Below are positions 42,906 through 51,118 of a DNA stretch of 51,314 bases, piece by piece. Position 1 is the stretch's first letter; the number at the start of each line of letters is the position of its first letter. The position numbers and the translations under genes are program-made. The stretch lies in assembly GCA_022510405.1 (NCBI GenBank), contig JAFLTP010000006.1:60180-111493 (forward strand), in the 5' to 3' direction. The notes beneath the pieces were generated by a model. It had not been told where the DNA came from. It made no database searches and saw nothing but the letters and a program-made list of their open reading frames with translations. The DNA comes from Muribaculaceae bacterium (GTDB lineage Bacteria > Bacteroidota > Bacteroidia > Bacteroidales > Muribaculaceae).

Positions 42906-44462
42906 ATGAAGAAGTTTATTGTATCCGCATTTGGTATAGGAATGGCATTGTTGTCGCTTGATGCCAAAACTATAGATATTACAATTACTCCGGAACCACA
43001 GGGATCTACCTCAATAGTTGCTCCTGAAATCTATGGTCAGTTTGCGGAGCACCTCGGTAGATGCATATATGGAGGAATATGGGTTGGTGAAGATTCCGAT
43101 ATACCAAATACCAAAGGATACAGGAACGACGTTATAGAAGCTTTTAAAGAATTGCAGATACCGGTGTTACGTTGGCCAGGGGGATGTTTCGCCGATGAAT
43201 ATCACTGGATGGACGGAATCGGGCCGAAAGAAAACCGTCCTAAAATGATCAACAGCAACTGGGGAGGAACGGTGGAAGACAATTCCTTCGGAACTCATGA
43301 GTTCTTTGATTTCTGCGAGCTTTTGGGAATTGAGCCATACCTTAGTGCCAATGTTGGTTCGGGTACAGTTGAGGAGATGGCCAAATGGATAGAATATATT
43401 ACGGCTGAAGATGGTCCGCAGGCCAAAATTCGCAAGGAAAACGGTAGAGAGAAACCTTGGAAACTTAAATATGTCGGAATCGGGAATGAAAGCTGGGGTT
43501 GCGGTGGTAATTTCACACCGGAAGAGTATGCCAACGTTTACAGAAGATATCAGACTTATGCCAGGGATTTCGACGGTAACAGATTATATAAGATTGCTTC
43601 CGGTGCCAGCGATTATGATTTCAATTGGACGGATGTATTGATGAAGAATGCCAAAAACCACATGAAAGGTCTTTCTCTTCATTATTACACTGTATGGAAT
43701 TGGGATGACAAAGGAGCGGCTACTGATTTTTCTCCGGAATTATATTACTACACACTTGGTAAGGCCCTGGAAATTGACACTGTTATCAATCACCATGCCA
43801 AGATAATGGACAAATATGATCCCGATAAGAAGGTGGCGATGATACTGGATGAGTGGGGAACTTGGTGGAATGTAGAGCCGGGCACAAATCCCGGACATCT
43901 TTATCAGCAGAATACAATGAGGGATGCAATGGTTGCAGCCTTATCCCTGAACACTTTCCATAAATATGCCGATAGATTGAAGATGACCAACATTGCCCAG
44001 ATAGCAAATGTGTTGCAATCAATGGTTTTGACGGATGGCGATAAGATGGTTTTGACTCCTACATATTATGTCTTCAAAATGTATGTGCCTCATCAAGGTG
44101 GTAAATATATTCCTTTGGATATAAAAACACCGATGAAAAAAGTGGATTCAGAGAGAAAAGATTATGAAAGATTTGTTCCAATGGTAAGTGCCACGGCCAC
44201 TGAGAAAGATGGAGTGGTGACTTTGTCGGTGGCAAATACTTCTCTTGATGACAAAGCAAAAATTTCAATACCATTAGAAAGTCTGAATGTAGGAAAGATC
44301 GAAAAAGGAGAGATTCTGAAAGGAGAAAAAATTTCTGATTATAATGATTTCGATATGCCGGAGAAAGTGAAAATTTACGATTTCAAAGGTGCAAAGATAA
44401 GGAAAGGGAATTTGGAAATCGAACTGCCTGAAGCCTCTATTGTAACAATAAAGCTTGTATAG
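42906..44462 (+). CDS. GH51 alpha-L-arabinofuranosidase
   Basis: 518 residues with a signal peptide ([19 protein letters not shown]), so periplasmic. The GH51 barrel has acid/base Glu195 in [11 protein letters not shown] and nucleophile Glu316 in [10 protein letters not shown], plus [13 protein letters not shown]. The C-terminal beta domain (~400-518) is complete. It releases arabinose from plant arabinan or arabinoxylan fragments. It lies 27 bp after the PorE-like gene with no SusC/SusD pair or sensor nearby, so it is not part of a visible polysaccharide utilisation locus. Confidence 0.93.
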   Translation: MKKFIVSAFGIGMALLSLDAKTIDITITPEPQGSTSIVAPEIYGQFAEHLGRCIYGGIWVGEDSDIPNTKGYRNDVIEAFKELQIPVLRWPGGCFADEYHWMDGIGPKENRPKMINSNWGGTVEDNSFGTHEFFDFCELLGIEPYLSANVGSGTVEEMAKWIEYITAEDGPQAKIRKENGREKPWKLKYVGIGNESWGCGGNFTPEEYANVYRRYQTYARDFDGNRLYKIASGASDYDFNWTDVLMKNAKNHMKGLSLHYYTVWNWDDKGAATDFSPELYYYTLGKALEIDTVINHHAKIMDKYDPDKKVAMILDEWGTWWNVEPGTNPGHLYQQNTMRDAMVAALSLNTFHKYADRLKMTNIAQIANVLQSMVLTDGDKMVLTPTYYVFKMYVPHQGGKYIPLDIKTPMKKVDSERKDYERFVPMVSATATEKDGVVTLSVANTSLDDKAKISIPLESLNVGKIEKGEILKGEKISDYNDFDMPEKVKIYDFKGAKIRKGNLEIELPEASIVTIKLV

Positions 44463-44646
44463 TTTTCTGATCTTAACTTATCCAAGAGCACAGAATTCTC
44501 TTTGATAAAGGTTGACTTTTTCATACAAAGAAATATACCGGTTCAAAAGTTATCTAAGACTTGAAAGAATGTAGAAGTAAGCAAGAAATTCTTCGGAATA
44601 ATCTGGCTATATTCTCAGATACTGTTCCCAGTTCCTTTATATCTTT

Positions 44647-45114
44647 TTAATCGAGTTTGAATACTATTCTTTGAACTCCGTCTTGATAACGTGTACTGGT
44701 TATACGAAAATTTCCGATTTCCGATGTTCTCTTAACATGGGTTCCGGCACACAGACATACATCATAATCTCCGATTTTTATAACCCTTACTGTCTCGGAA
44801 GCATTTTCGGGAAGACGACTTATATCTAAATTCTTCATTGCTTCTTCCTTTGTAAGAAATTCTTCTATTACTTCCACGTCGGCTTTGACAACACTGTTTA
44901 AATATTCTTCCAGTGACTTGATTTCTTCATCAGTCAAAGCTTTTGGCAGATGGTAATCAAGTTTTGATTTTTTTCTCTCTATATGAGAACTGAAAGCTCG
45001 GCCACATCCGTACCTCCTTGCTATTTCTCCATTGAGCAAATGTTCCGCGGTATGCATTGGTGGATATTCCTGCTTGTTGTGTTCGTTAATCTCCGGAGTC
45101 TTATTCTCTTCCAT
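44647..45114 (-). CDS. AlaX-type trans-editing domain protein
   Basis: 155 residues related to the second additional domain of threonyl/alanyl-tRNA synthetases, which hydrolyses mischarged tRNA. The zinc ligands are all present: His21 and His25 in MHTAEHLLN, Cys122 and His126 in CAGTH. A short stand-alone protein of this kind would clear Ser-tRNA(Ala) or a similar mischarge. It is single, convergent with the GH51 gene; the 184 bp between them show nothing I can name. A TAATTTTG box (45151-45144, minus) lies 30 nt upstream. It is the last chromosomal gene before the integrated element. Confidence 0.85.
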   Translation of the reverse strand: MEENKTPEINEHNKQEYPPMHTAEHLLNGEIARRYGCGRAFSSHIERKKSKLDYHLPKALTDEEIKSLEEYLNSVVKADVEVIEEFLTKEEAMKNLDISRLPENASETVRVIKIGDYDVCLCAGTHVKRTSEIGNFRITSTRYQDGVQRIVFKLD

Positions 45115-45143
45115 TCAACAATCCCATTTATTTTTCATTTCTA

Positions 45144-45151
45144 CAAAATTA
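45144..45151 (-). promoter_or_regulatory. -7 box of the AlaX-type gene
   Basis: TAATTTTG read on the minus strand, about 30 nt before the ATG. There is no TTTG at the -33 distance. Confidence 0.5.
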
Positions 45152-45201
45152 AAAAGTAAAATTCCAATCCGCTGAATATTAACGAATTGGAATTTTGGAG
45201 G

Positions 45202-45248
45202 TGACCCCGGTGGGGCTCGAACCCACGACCCAATGATTAAGAGTCAAT
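45202..45248 (-). tRNA. Partial tRNA-Lys (CUU): displaced 3' half, attachment site
   Basis: Read on the minus strand, the anticodon loop CTCTTAA (anticodon CTT at 45241-45239), variable loop, T-stem GTGGG/CCCAC with TTCGAGC loop and acceptor half CGGGGTC-A are intact. The 5' half (acceptor, D-arm) is absent, and the anticodon stem has a mismatch on its 5' side, where native sequence ends. This is the usual scar of an element that recombined into the tRNA 3' end. The sequence right of it is therefore element DNA and left of it chromosome. Confidence 0.85.
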
Positions 45249-45325
45249 TCGCATGCCAACATAATTCGCAGGTTAATAATATTTTAATGTTCTCTAATTT
45301 TAACTTGCAAGTCTAATTGCAAGTC
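45246..45325. repeat. Short direct repeats next to the attachment site
   Basis: AATTCGCA occurs at 45246-45253 and 45262-45269; TTGCAAGTC at 45305-45313 and 45317-45325 (12-bp period). Paired direct repeats beside a tRNA core are typical arm-type binding sites for integrase or excisionase. Confidence 0.6.
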
Positions 45326-45854
45326 AACTGTTATCATTTTTTAACTGGGATTTCAAATCATCAATTTGTTCTTCCAGTTCTTTTATTCTCTTGTCAGCTA
45401 AATAAGTTCTCTGCTCTGCTATTTCTAGTAATTTTATTAATCTGAATATAACAGAGGCCTCGTCTAAATGTGGTGATTTACTCGACTCTGTTTGAATCTG
45501 TTCTTTTACCAAATCTTTCATAAGAAGTAATTTTTTCAATTCCTCAATTGTAAAAGCCTTACCAAGTTCATTAATAACAACAGAACTCCCCGGAGAATTT
45601 ACTACTGAGTTTTTTACATCTTCTACAGAGTGGGGTTTGGAATCAATTTCTTCGCTAATATAATCACCAATATTGTCGACTTTATATAACTCACTAAGTT
45701 TATCTAGCAATGAAGCAGGTGCTGGTCTTTTACCATGTTCAATTGTAGAAAGGAAGCTGGGATTAAGATTTACATCCTCTGCTATCTTTCTTTGGGTTAA
45801 TTTATGGTCTTCTCTAAAACGCTTCAAATCAAATAATTGACCTTTTTTTCGCAT
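45324..45854 (-). CDS. XRE-family transcriptional regulator with coiled-coil tail
   Basis: 176 residues. The N-terminal Cro/cI-type HTH (~6-62: FREDHKLTQRKIAEDVNLNPS and FLSTIEHGKRPAPASLLDKL) is followed by a middle linker and a heptad-rich C-terminus (RTYLADKRIKELEEQIDDLK) for dimerisation. It is divergent from the replication genes and is the likely element repressor. A consensus promoter for it lies at 45971-46001. Repeated ATTAATCAATAA-type sites in the intergenic region are candidate operators. Its 3' end overlaps the TTGCAAGTC repeats. Confidence 0.85.
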   Translation of the reverse strand: MRKKGQLFDLKRFREDHKLTQRKIAEDVNLNPSFLSTIEHGKRPAPASLLDKLSELYKVDNIGDYISEEIDSKPHSVEDVKNSVVNSPGSSVVINELGKAFTIEELKKLLLMKDLVKEQIQTESSKSPHLDEASVIFRLIKLLEIAEQRTYLADKRIKELEEQIDDLKSQLKNDNS

Positions 45855-45922
45855 TTTCTTAACAAAAATTTACACCTTGAATTGCTAAACTTATGCAATA
45901 TAATGCTTAATTTTGCGGTTAA

Positions 45923-46016
45923 ATTAATCAATAATTTGCTCAATATTATTATTTATTGATTAATCTTATGCAAAATTATAATAACTTTATGATAAAACAA
46001 AATATTTAATCAATAA
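45923..46016. promoter_or_regulatory. Operator cluster: three ATTAATCAATAA-type sites
   Basis: ATTAATCAATAA at 45923-45934, its exact reverse complement at 45953-45964, and TTTAATCAATAA at 46005-46016. A second repeated word, CTTATGCAA, occurs near 45890-45897 and 45965-45973. The sites straddle the predicted start and promoter of the XRE gene and lie upstream of the plus-strand HTH gene, so one regulator could control both directions. Confidence 0.65.
45971..46001 (-). promoter_or_regulatory. Promoter of the XRE regulator
   Basis: On the minus strand TTTG (46001-45998) and TAATTTTG (45978-45971) are spaced 19 bp. The start would fall at about 45964, inside an operator-like repeat, with a leader of about 110 nt. 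Confidence 0.7.
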
Positions 46017-46029
46017 AATATTTTATTTA

Positions 46030-46278
46030 ATGAATAAAAGAATTATTTCACTCTCGGAGCTATACAAGGAGAAGGTAACAGAGAAGCAAGTATCTCCAGC
46101 TCGACAATTGATTCAAGATCTCATGGATGCTACAGGTCGTTCAGAAGTTACAGTTAGAATGTGGATAAATGGGAAATTCAAGCCCGAACCAATCATTGTA
46201 AAACTTATTGCAGAAAAACTAAATGTAGATGCTGATTCATTGTTTCCAGAAGGAAAGGAGGTAAAAAATGGTAAATGA
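46030..46278 (+). CDS. Small HTH DNA-binding protein
   Basis: 82 residues with a Cro-like helix-turn-helix (QLIQDLMDATGRSEVTVRMWI...IIVKLIAEKLNVDADSLFP). It is likely a regulator of the element's replication genes or a partner to the divergent XRE protein. It overlaps the next gene by 11 bp, so the two are coupled. Confidence 0.72.
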   Translation: MNKRIISLSELYKEKVTEKQVSPARQLIQDLMDATGRSEVTVRMWINGKFKPEPIIVKLIAEKLNVDADSLFPEGKEVKNGK

Positions 46279-46465
46279 TGTTCCAGATGTAAAACCCAAT
46301 TCCCGATATACTGTAACTGAAACGTGTAAACTTTTGGGTATACATAGAAACACGCTCCGTAAATATACAAAACTGGGAAGAATTAAATCAGGTGTAAGAA
46401 GGGTTAATGCCAAAAAATTCTATCTCGGAAGTGAGATTATAAATTTATGGAACCGGCAAATCTAA
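46268..46465 (+). CDS. MerR/excisionase-type HTH protein
   Basis: 65 residues with the winged HTH_17 pattern YTVTETCKLLGIHRNTLRKY and a basic wing GRIKSGVRRVNAKKF. Proteins like this act as recombination directionality factors or replication regulators in Bacteroidales elements. The start overlaps the previous gene and the end overlaps the ATPase gene by 19 bp. Confidence 0.78.
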   Translation: MVNDVPDVKPNSRYTVTETCKLLGIHRNTLRKYTKLGRIKSGVRRVNAKKFYLGSEIINLWNRQI

Positions 46466-47511
46466 AAATGGGAAACAAAAATATTAAGAACGGTATGACT
46501 GAATTAGATAAAATGCTTCAAGCAGCCTTAATAAAGGCAAATGACAAATACAGTGTTCCGCCTCAAATAATATGGATAGAGAATTCAACTATTGCAACCT
46601 TAGGCAATTTTAGTGCTTCTACTGGTAAGGCTAAGAGCAAAAAGACGTTTAATGTTTCAGCCCTTGTGGCAGCTTCTCTTTCAAATGGAAACGTTTTACA
46701 TTATAGAGCGGAATTGCCTGGAAATAAAAGAAAAATATTATATGTCGATACCGAACAAAGTAGATTTCATTGCCAACGGGTTATGCAGAGAATATTGAGG
46801 CTTGCAGGCTTACCTGAGGATAGCGATTGTGATAATCTTGTATTTTTTGGACTTAGGGAGTTTGATCCTGCTACCAGACTTAAACTCATTGAACATGCTC
46901 TTCATAAAGATGAAGGATATGGGTTGGTAATAATTGATGGAATCAGAGACCTACTTTTGGATATAAATAATCCCGGAGAATCAGTGATGGTAATCAATAA
47001 ACTTATGCAATGGTCGAGTCAGTTTAACCTTCATATTCATTGCGTATTACATCTAAATAAAGGAGATGATAATATAAGAGGTCATATTGGAACTGAATTA
47101 GCCAACAAGGCCGAAACTGTTCTTGTCATTAAAAAGAATCTAATTGATGCTAATATAAGTGAAGTCAAAGCTCTCACTATCAGAGATAGGGAATTTGAAC
47201 CATTTGCTTTCAAAATTAATAATAATGGATTGCCAGAAAATACTGAGGCTATTATAGAAGAAATGGAAATGGTAAGATCAAAAAGAAGTCCTATTTCAGA
47301 CTTAACGGAAGAAGAACATTCTCAAGCATTGAAAGTGGCATTCAATAATAATGAGATTTCCGGATATGGGAAAATGATAAAAGCTCTCACAGATGGTTAT
47401 TCTTCGATAGGATTTTCCAGAGGTAGAACTGTAATGAGTAAACTCCTTTCTTTTTTAATTGAAAAAGGCTACGTTGAGAGAGAAAAAAATATCTTCCGAA
47501 GATCAAATTAA
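46447..47511 (+). CDS. RepA-type hexameric ATPase/helicase of the element
   Basis: 354 residues (ATG 46447; ATG 46468 is the alternative, leaving a 2-bp gap). The P-loop is the variant SASTGKAKSKKT (~56-67) seen in plasmid RepA/AAA_25-like proteins of Bacteroidales elements. Also seen are YVDTEQS, a Walker B in GLVIIDGIRDLL and the sensor-like CVLHLNKGDDNIRGHIGTEL. It probably unwinds or loads at an element origin together with the primase encoded next. The C-terminal ~90 residues are a charged helical region. Confidence 0.85.
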   Translation: MEPANLKMGNKNIKNGMTELDKMLQAALIKANDKYSVPPQIIWIENSTIATLGNFSASTGKAKSKKTFNVSALVAASLSNGNVLHYRAELPGNKRKILYVDTEQSRFHCQRVMQRILRLAGLPEDSDCDNLVFFGLREFDPATRLKLIEHALHKDEGYGLVIIDGIRDLLLDINNPGESVMVINKLMQWSSQFNLHIHCVLHLNKGDDNIRGHIGTELANKAETVLVIKKNLIDANISEVKALTIRDREFEPFAFKINNNGLPENTEAIIEEMEMVRSKRSPISDLTEEEHSQALKVAFNNNEISGYGKMIKALTDGYSSIGFSRGRTVMSKLLSFLIEKGYVEREKNIFRRSN

Positions 47512-47533
47512 CTTGACTAAGACTATAAAAAAA

Positions 47534-47595
47534 CTGTTCAGATAAGTGTTCGTTCAGTCGGGGTATATATATATAAGGTGAACAACTGAACACTT
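47534..47595. repeat. Inverted and iterated GTTCAG repeats around a TATATATATATA core
   Basis: AAGTGTTC (47544-47551) pairs with GAACACTT (47588-47595). GTTCAG occurs at 47536-47541 and 47552-47557 and inverted as CTGAAC at 47586-47591. The AT core lies between. The position between the RepA-type and primase genes makes an origin or a regulatory site plausible. Confidence 0.6.
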
Positions 47596-47617
47596 TTTAG
47601 GACATAATAAAAACCCA

Positions 47618-48505
47618 ATGAAAATTTCAGAAGTAAAGGAAATAGATATCGTTACCTTTCTTAGAAGATTGGGATATCATCCGGTACGAATAAATTCAAG
47701 TTATGCATTGTTTCATGCTCCTTATAGAGTCGATAATCATCCATCATTGCGGGTTAACCGTAATCATAATAAATGGTTGGATTATGCCACAGGGCAAAGA
47801 GGTGATATAATTGACCTTGGTAAATTATTGTTTCAATGTGACAATATTACTGATGTTATGAGAAAAATTACAAATGAACGACCAATAATATCATTATCTT
47901 CCAGACCGGCCAAAGACATAAGCGGAAATCAGAAAACTTTTTCAAATATTAGGGTCCAGGAACTGACTAACAAAAAATTATTGAGTTACCTAGATTCAAG
48001 AGGTATCGACCTCTCGATTGGAACAAGGTTTTGTGAGGAAATTTATTATTCATTGAAGTCGAAAAGATATTTTGCTCTGGCCTTTAAAAATATCTCGGGC
48101 GGATACGAAATCAGGAACCCTTATTTCAAGGGTGCCATTTCGCCAAAGGATATTTCTATCATAACTACTGGTATATCGAACCCTTATTGTATGGTTTTTG
48201 AGGGTTTCATGGACTTCCTTTCCTATAAGACATTACATCTTAAAGCTGATTTTTCTTTTTTTTCGGAAACAGTGGACTATCTAATCCTCAACTCAACTTC
48301 CAATTTAAACCGTGCTCTCTCATTTATAAAGAAATATGAATTGGTTGCCTGTTGTTTGGATAATGATGAAGCTGGAAGAAAAGCAGTTGATCTTATAGCA
48401 TCTGAACATAATGGGGTACATGATATGTCTGAAGTCTACCAGGACTTCAAAGACTTGAATGATTTTATTCGTAATCGTCCAATGTTAAAATCCACTGAAC
48501 GATGA
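47618..48505 (+). CDS. Toprim-domain DNA primase of the element
   Basis: 295 residues. The N-terminal part (~1-75) has the primase-like block HAPYRVDNHPSLRVNRNHNK but lacks the CHC2 zinc cysteines. The toprim core is clear: Glu195 and Asp199 in VFEGFMDF, and Asp248/Asp250 in CLDNDEAGRKA. It would synthesise primers for element replication. It starts 106 bp after the ATPase gene and overlaps the following gene by 4 bp (ATGA). Confidence 0.85.
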   Translation: MKISEVKEIDIVTFLRRLGYHPVRINSSYALFHAPYRVDNHPSLRVNRNHNKWLDYATGQRGDIIDLGKLLFQCDNITDVMRKITNERPIISLSSRPAKDISGNQKTFSNIRVQELTNKKLLSYLDSRGIDLSIGTRFCEEIYYSLKSKRYFALAFKNISGGYEIRNPYFKGAISPKDISIITTGISNPYCMVFEGFMDFLSYKTLHLKADFSFFSETVDYLILNSTSNLNRALSFIKKYELVACCLDNDEAGRKAVDLIASEHNGVHDMSEVYQDFKDLNDFIRNRPMLKSTER

Positions 48506-48804
48506 TAAGAATATTTGATGTCATTGAAATAAAAGGATTTATTTTCGGATATCCGGAATGGGATTTAAATAATGATGGAATGGAAATAAAATTTCTTTTG
48601 GTTCCTGATTCTACAAATGGAATCCCATATCTCAGTAATGAGATGGCTATGATAAATGTAATGGTTTTTAAAAGAGACATAATTCAAGAAGATATAGATA
48701 AATGGATAAAGGGAGCTAGAATTTCAGAAACTGGTTTCTTGTGTGATTATGAACAAGAAAATGAAGGATATATTGACAAGGTTAGATTTGTATTGATTTT
48801 GTAA
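48502..48804 (+). CDS. Small hypothetical protein of the element
   Basis: 100 residues, beta-rich and acidic (IKGFIFGYPEWDLNNDGMEI, KFLLVPDSTNGIPYLSNEMA). No motif recognised. The ATGA overlap with the primase gene indicates translational coupling, so it may serve the replication module. Confidence 0.7.
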   Translation: MIRIFDVIEIKGFIFGYPEWDLNNDGMEIKFLLVPDSTNGIPYLSNEMAMINVMVFKRDIIQEDIDKWIKGARISETGFLCDYEQENEGYIDKVRFVLIL

Positions 48805-48823
48805 AAAAGCGGGTGAAAGATTT

Positions 48824-48869
48824 TTTGTTAAGTTTATGCATGTAAAAACTTAACAAATTTGTATCTTTG
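48824..48869 (+). promoter_or_regulatory. 12-bp perfect inverted repeat and -7 box before the DUF6088 gene
   Basis: TTTGTTAAGTTT (48824-48835) and AAACTTAACAAA (48846-48857) flank a 10-bp spacer with ATGCAT. TATCTTTG follows at 48862-48869, only 4 nt before the ATG, so the message could be leaderless. The palindrome is a good candidate for an autoregulatory operator. Confidence 0.65.
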
Positions 48870-48873
48870 AACC

Positions 48874-49593
48874 ATGAAATCAACAGAAGCAATCGAAAAA
48901 AGAATTAATGATATAGGGACCGGGATTGTTTTTAGTTATTCCGACCTTCAATTGCCTCCGGAATCTCAAATGGCAGCAGCAATGGCTTTAAGCCGAATGG
49001 TAGCACAAAAAAAAATCAAAAAAGTCGGTAAAGGTCGATTTTACCGACCTGCTATTTCACGGCTTGGAGAAATGTCACCTATACTTGACGAATTGACTAA
49101 AGACCTTTTGTATAGAGATGGTAAAAGGGTCGGATATATAACAGGAATGCTGGCTTTTTCTCAATTAGGACTTACCACTCAAATATCATCTAAAATTTTG
49201 ATAGGAAGTAGATATTATAGACGACCTATGAAAAGAGGTAATTATGAAATTTCTTTTACCAAACAGGAAAATATATTGACAGAAGAAAACATTCCTCTTT
49301 TGAGAATTCTTGATGCCCTTAGATACATCAGAGAAATTCCAGCAAGTACAATAAATGATTCTATTACGTGTCTCACCAAAGTTATTTCCAGATTATCTAC
49401 TGAAGAAGTAAAAAACATCATTCTCTATTCGGAAGCGTATTCGCCTTCTGTCAAGGCTCTTTTAGGGGCTATTTTGGAGTATAATAAACAAGATTATGAA
49501 AAGTTAAAATTGCAACTTAATCCATTGACAAAATACAAATTAGGAATTGTGGAAAAGGTGTTGCCAAATAAAAGAAATTGGAATATTATATGA
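48874..49593 (+). CDS. DUF6088 / AbiEi-like antitoxin-type protein
   Basis: 239 residues. The N-terminal winged-HTH of the type IV antitoxin AbiEi class (SYSDLQLPPESQMAAAMALSRM, KKIKKVGKGRFYRPA) and a C-terminal helical region (~140-239) fit DUF6088. In the usual arrangement an AbiEii nucleotidyltransferase toxin follows; here the next gene is an AlbA-type ATPase, so it is either an orphan or paired with a different effector. A 12-bp palindrome upstream suggests autoregulation. Confidence 0.78.
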   Translation: MKSTEAIEKRINDIGTGIVFSYSDLQLPPESQMAAAMALSRMVAQKKIKKVGKGRFYRPAISRLGEMSPILDELTKDLLYRDGKRVGYITGMLAFSQLGLTTQISSKILIGSRYYRRPMKRGNYEISFTKQENILTEENIPLLRILDALRYIREIPASTINDSITCLTKVISRLSTEEVKNIILYSEAYSPSVKALLGAILEYNKQDYEKLKLQLNPLTKYKLGIVEKVLPNKRNWNII

Positions 49594-49633
49594 ATTAGGA
49601 TTAATGAATATAATAAAGGCGACAGATATTATT

Positions 49634-49641
49634 TAATTTTG
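49634..49641 (+). promoter_or_regulatory. -7 box of the AlbA-type gene
   Basis: TAATTTTG lies 17 nt before the ATG at 49659. There is no -33 TTTG at consensus spacing. Confidence 0.5.
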
Positions 49642-49658
49642 CAAAATAAAAATAAGCA

Positions 49659-51062
49659 ATGGCACAGATTCAATTACCTGAAAGTCAGAATATAGAATGT
49701 AAGGAAAGTTGGCGAGACGAGTATCTAAAGTGGGTATGTGGTTTTGCTAACGCAAATGGGGGATATATTTATATTGGAGTTGAGGATGTCACCCATAATA
49801 TCGTTGGTGTGAAAGATAGTAAACGTCTTTTAGAAGATATTCCTAATAAAATTATTACACATCTGGGAATTATTGCGGATGTTAATTTACACCAAACTGA
49901 AGGTTTAGATTACATCGAAATAATTGTCAAGCCAAGTAATGTTCCCATAGCTTATAAGGGTATATATTACTATCGCTCAGGAAGTACCAAACAAGAATTA
50001 AAAGGCATACCCCTCCAAGATTTCCTTTTAAAAAAGTTGGGGAAAAGTTGGGATGACTTTGGAATTGAAGATGCGGTTATTACAGATATTGATAGGGATG
50101 CTATAGACTATTTTATTGAGAAAGGAATAGAAGCACAAAGAGTTCCGGAAAGTATGCGTAAAGCATCTACTGAGGAAGTTCTTAAATCACTTCAGTTAAT
50201 TGATAGAAAGGGGAAACTGAAGAACGCGGCAATTCTATTATTTGGGAAAAACCCTTTGGAGTTCTTTCCAAACGTTGAATTCAAGATAGGAAGATTTGGT
50301 CAGGACGAATCTGAATTATTGATTCAAGATATAGTTGCCGGTAATCTTATAAATATGGCCGATAAAGTAGTGGATATATTAGTGGCAAAATATCTGGTAT
50401 CCCCTGTTAAATTCGAAGGAATGCAACGGTATGAGTCTCTTGAAATCCCAAAGGAAGCTTTAAGGGAGATTTTATACAATAGCATAGCACATAAAAGTTA
50501 TATGGGTGCTTCAATACAGATGCATGTTTATGATGATAGAATAGAAATATGGAATCCTGGAACTCTGCCGGAAGGATATTCAGAAGAAATATTGTATAGT
50601 GACCACCCTTCTGAGCCCAGAAACCCCAATATAGCTAAAGTGATGTTTATGGCAGGTTTTATAGATACTTGGGGACGAGGTTATAAAAAAATATATAATG
50701 GATTCAAGAGAAACGATTTGCCAATTCCAAATGTTTCTGATCATTTTAATGGAGTTAAAGTTACAATTCAACGAACTGTTTTTCAAAATATTAATAGAGC
50801 TCCACTAAAAAATGTCGGAGATTTTGTCGGAGATAATGTCGGAGATAATGTCGGAGATTTTGTCGGAAAGAAGTTTGCAAAAAGATATAAGGCAATTGTA
50901 AACTTGATAAAAGAGGATCCTTTTATAACAGCAGTAAACCTTTCAAAAAAACTTTTAGTATCAGATCGAACTATAGAACGTGATTTAGCAAAAATGAGAG
51001 AATTGGGCATATTGATTCGTGAAGGAGATGACCATGGGGGTCATTGGATTATTATGAAATAA
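49659..51062 (+). CDS. AlbA/Schlafen-like DNA-binding ATPase-type regulator
   Basis: 467 residues. The N-terminal AlbA_2/Schlafen-like domain (~5-120: ESQNIECKESW, GFANANGGYIYIGVED) is followed by an HATPase_c_4-like region (~250-370: EALREILYNSIAHKSYMG, IEIWNPGTLPEG). Residues 385-404 are five VGD-type tetrapeptides encoded by a 12-bp tandem repeat, leading to a C-terminal winged HTH (~405-467: SKKLLVSDRTIERDLAKMRE). Proteins of this build occur as regulators and in defence islands of mobile elements; the target is unknown. It follows the DUF6088 gene by 65 bp. Confidence 0.82.
   Translation: MAQIQLPESQNIECKESWRDEYLKWVCGFANANGGYIYIGVEDVTHNIVGVKDSKRLLEDIPNKIITHLGIIADVNLHQTEGLDYIEIIVKPSNVPIAYKGIYYYRSGSTKQELKGIPLQDFLLKKLGKSWDDFGIEDAVITDIDRDAIDYFIEKGIEAQRVPESMRKASTEEVLKSLQLIDRKGKLKNAAILLFGKNPLEFFPNVEFKIGRFGQDESELLIQDIVAGNLINMADKVVDILVAKYLVSPVKFEGMQRYESLEIPKEALREILYNSIAHKSYMGASIQMHVYDDRIEIWNPGTLPEGYSEEILYSDHPSEPRNPNIAKVMFMAGFIDTWGRGYKKIYNGFKRNDLPIPNVSDHFNGVKVTIQRTVFQNINRAPLKNVGDFVGDNVGDNVGDFVGKKFAKRYKAIVNLIKEDPFITAVNLSKKLLVSDRTIERDLAKMRELGILIREGDDHGGHWIIMK
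50811..50870. repeat. Five 12-bp units encoding [NF]VG[DK]
   Basis: Units AATGTCGGAGAT or TTTGTCGGAGAT start at 50811, 50823, 50835, 50847 and 50859, giving NVGD FVGD NVGD NVGD FVGK. In-frame slippage would change linker length between ATPase-type and HTH domains. Confidence 0.9.
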
Positions 51063-51082
51063 TGACAAGTATAGTCAAGACG

Positions 51083-51118
51083 AGGGTGATGGAGAGATCT
51101 GTCACCCTTTATTTTTTT
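51083..51118 (+). terminator. Terminator after the AlbA-type gene
   Basis: AGGGTGA (51083-51089) pairs with TCACCCT (51102-51108), followed by TTATTTTTTT. Confidence 0.85.

Noticed and set aside
42906..44462. Polysaccharide utilisation locus around the GH51 gene
   Set aside because: No SusC, SusD, hybrid two-component sensor or other glycoside hydrolase with it.
45202..45290. Complete tRNA-Lys gene
   Set aside because: No D-arm or 5' acceptor strand is present upstream of the anticodon arm on the minus strand, and the anticodon stem is mismatched.
48874..49593. Complete AbiE-type toxin-antitoxin pair
   Set aside because: No nucleotidyltransferase toxin motif was found in the following gene, which is AlbA-type instead.
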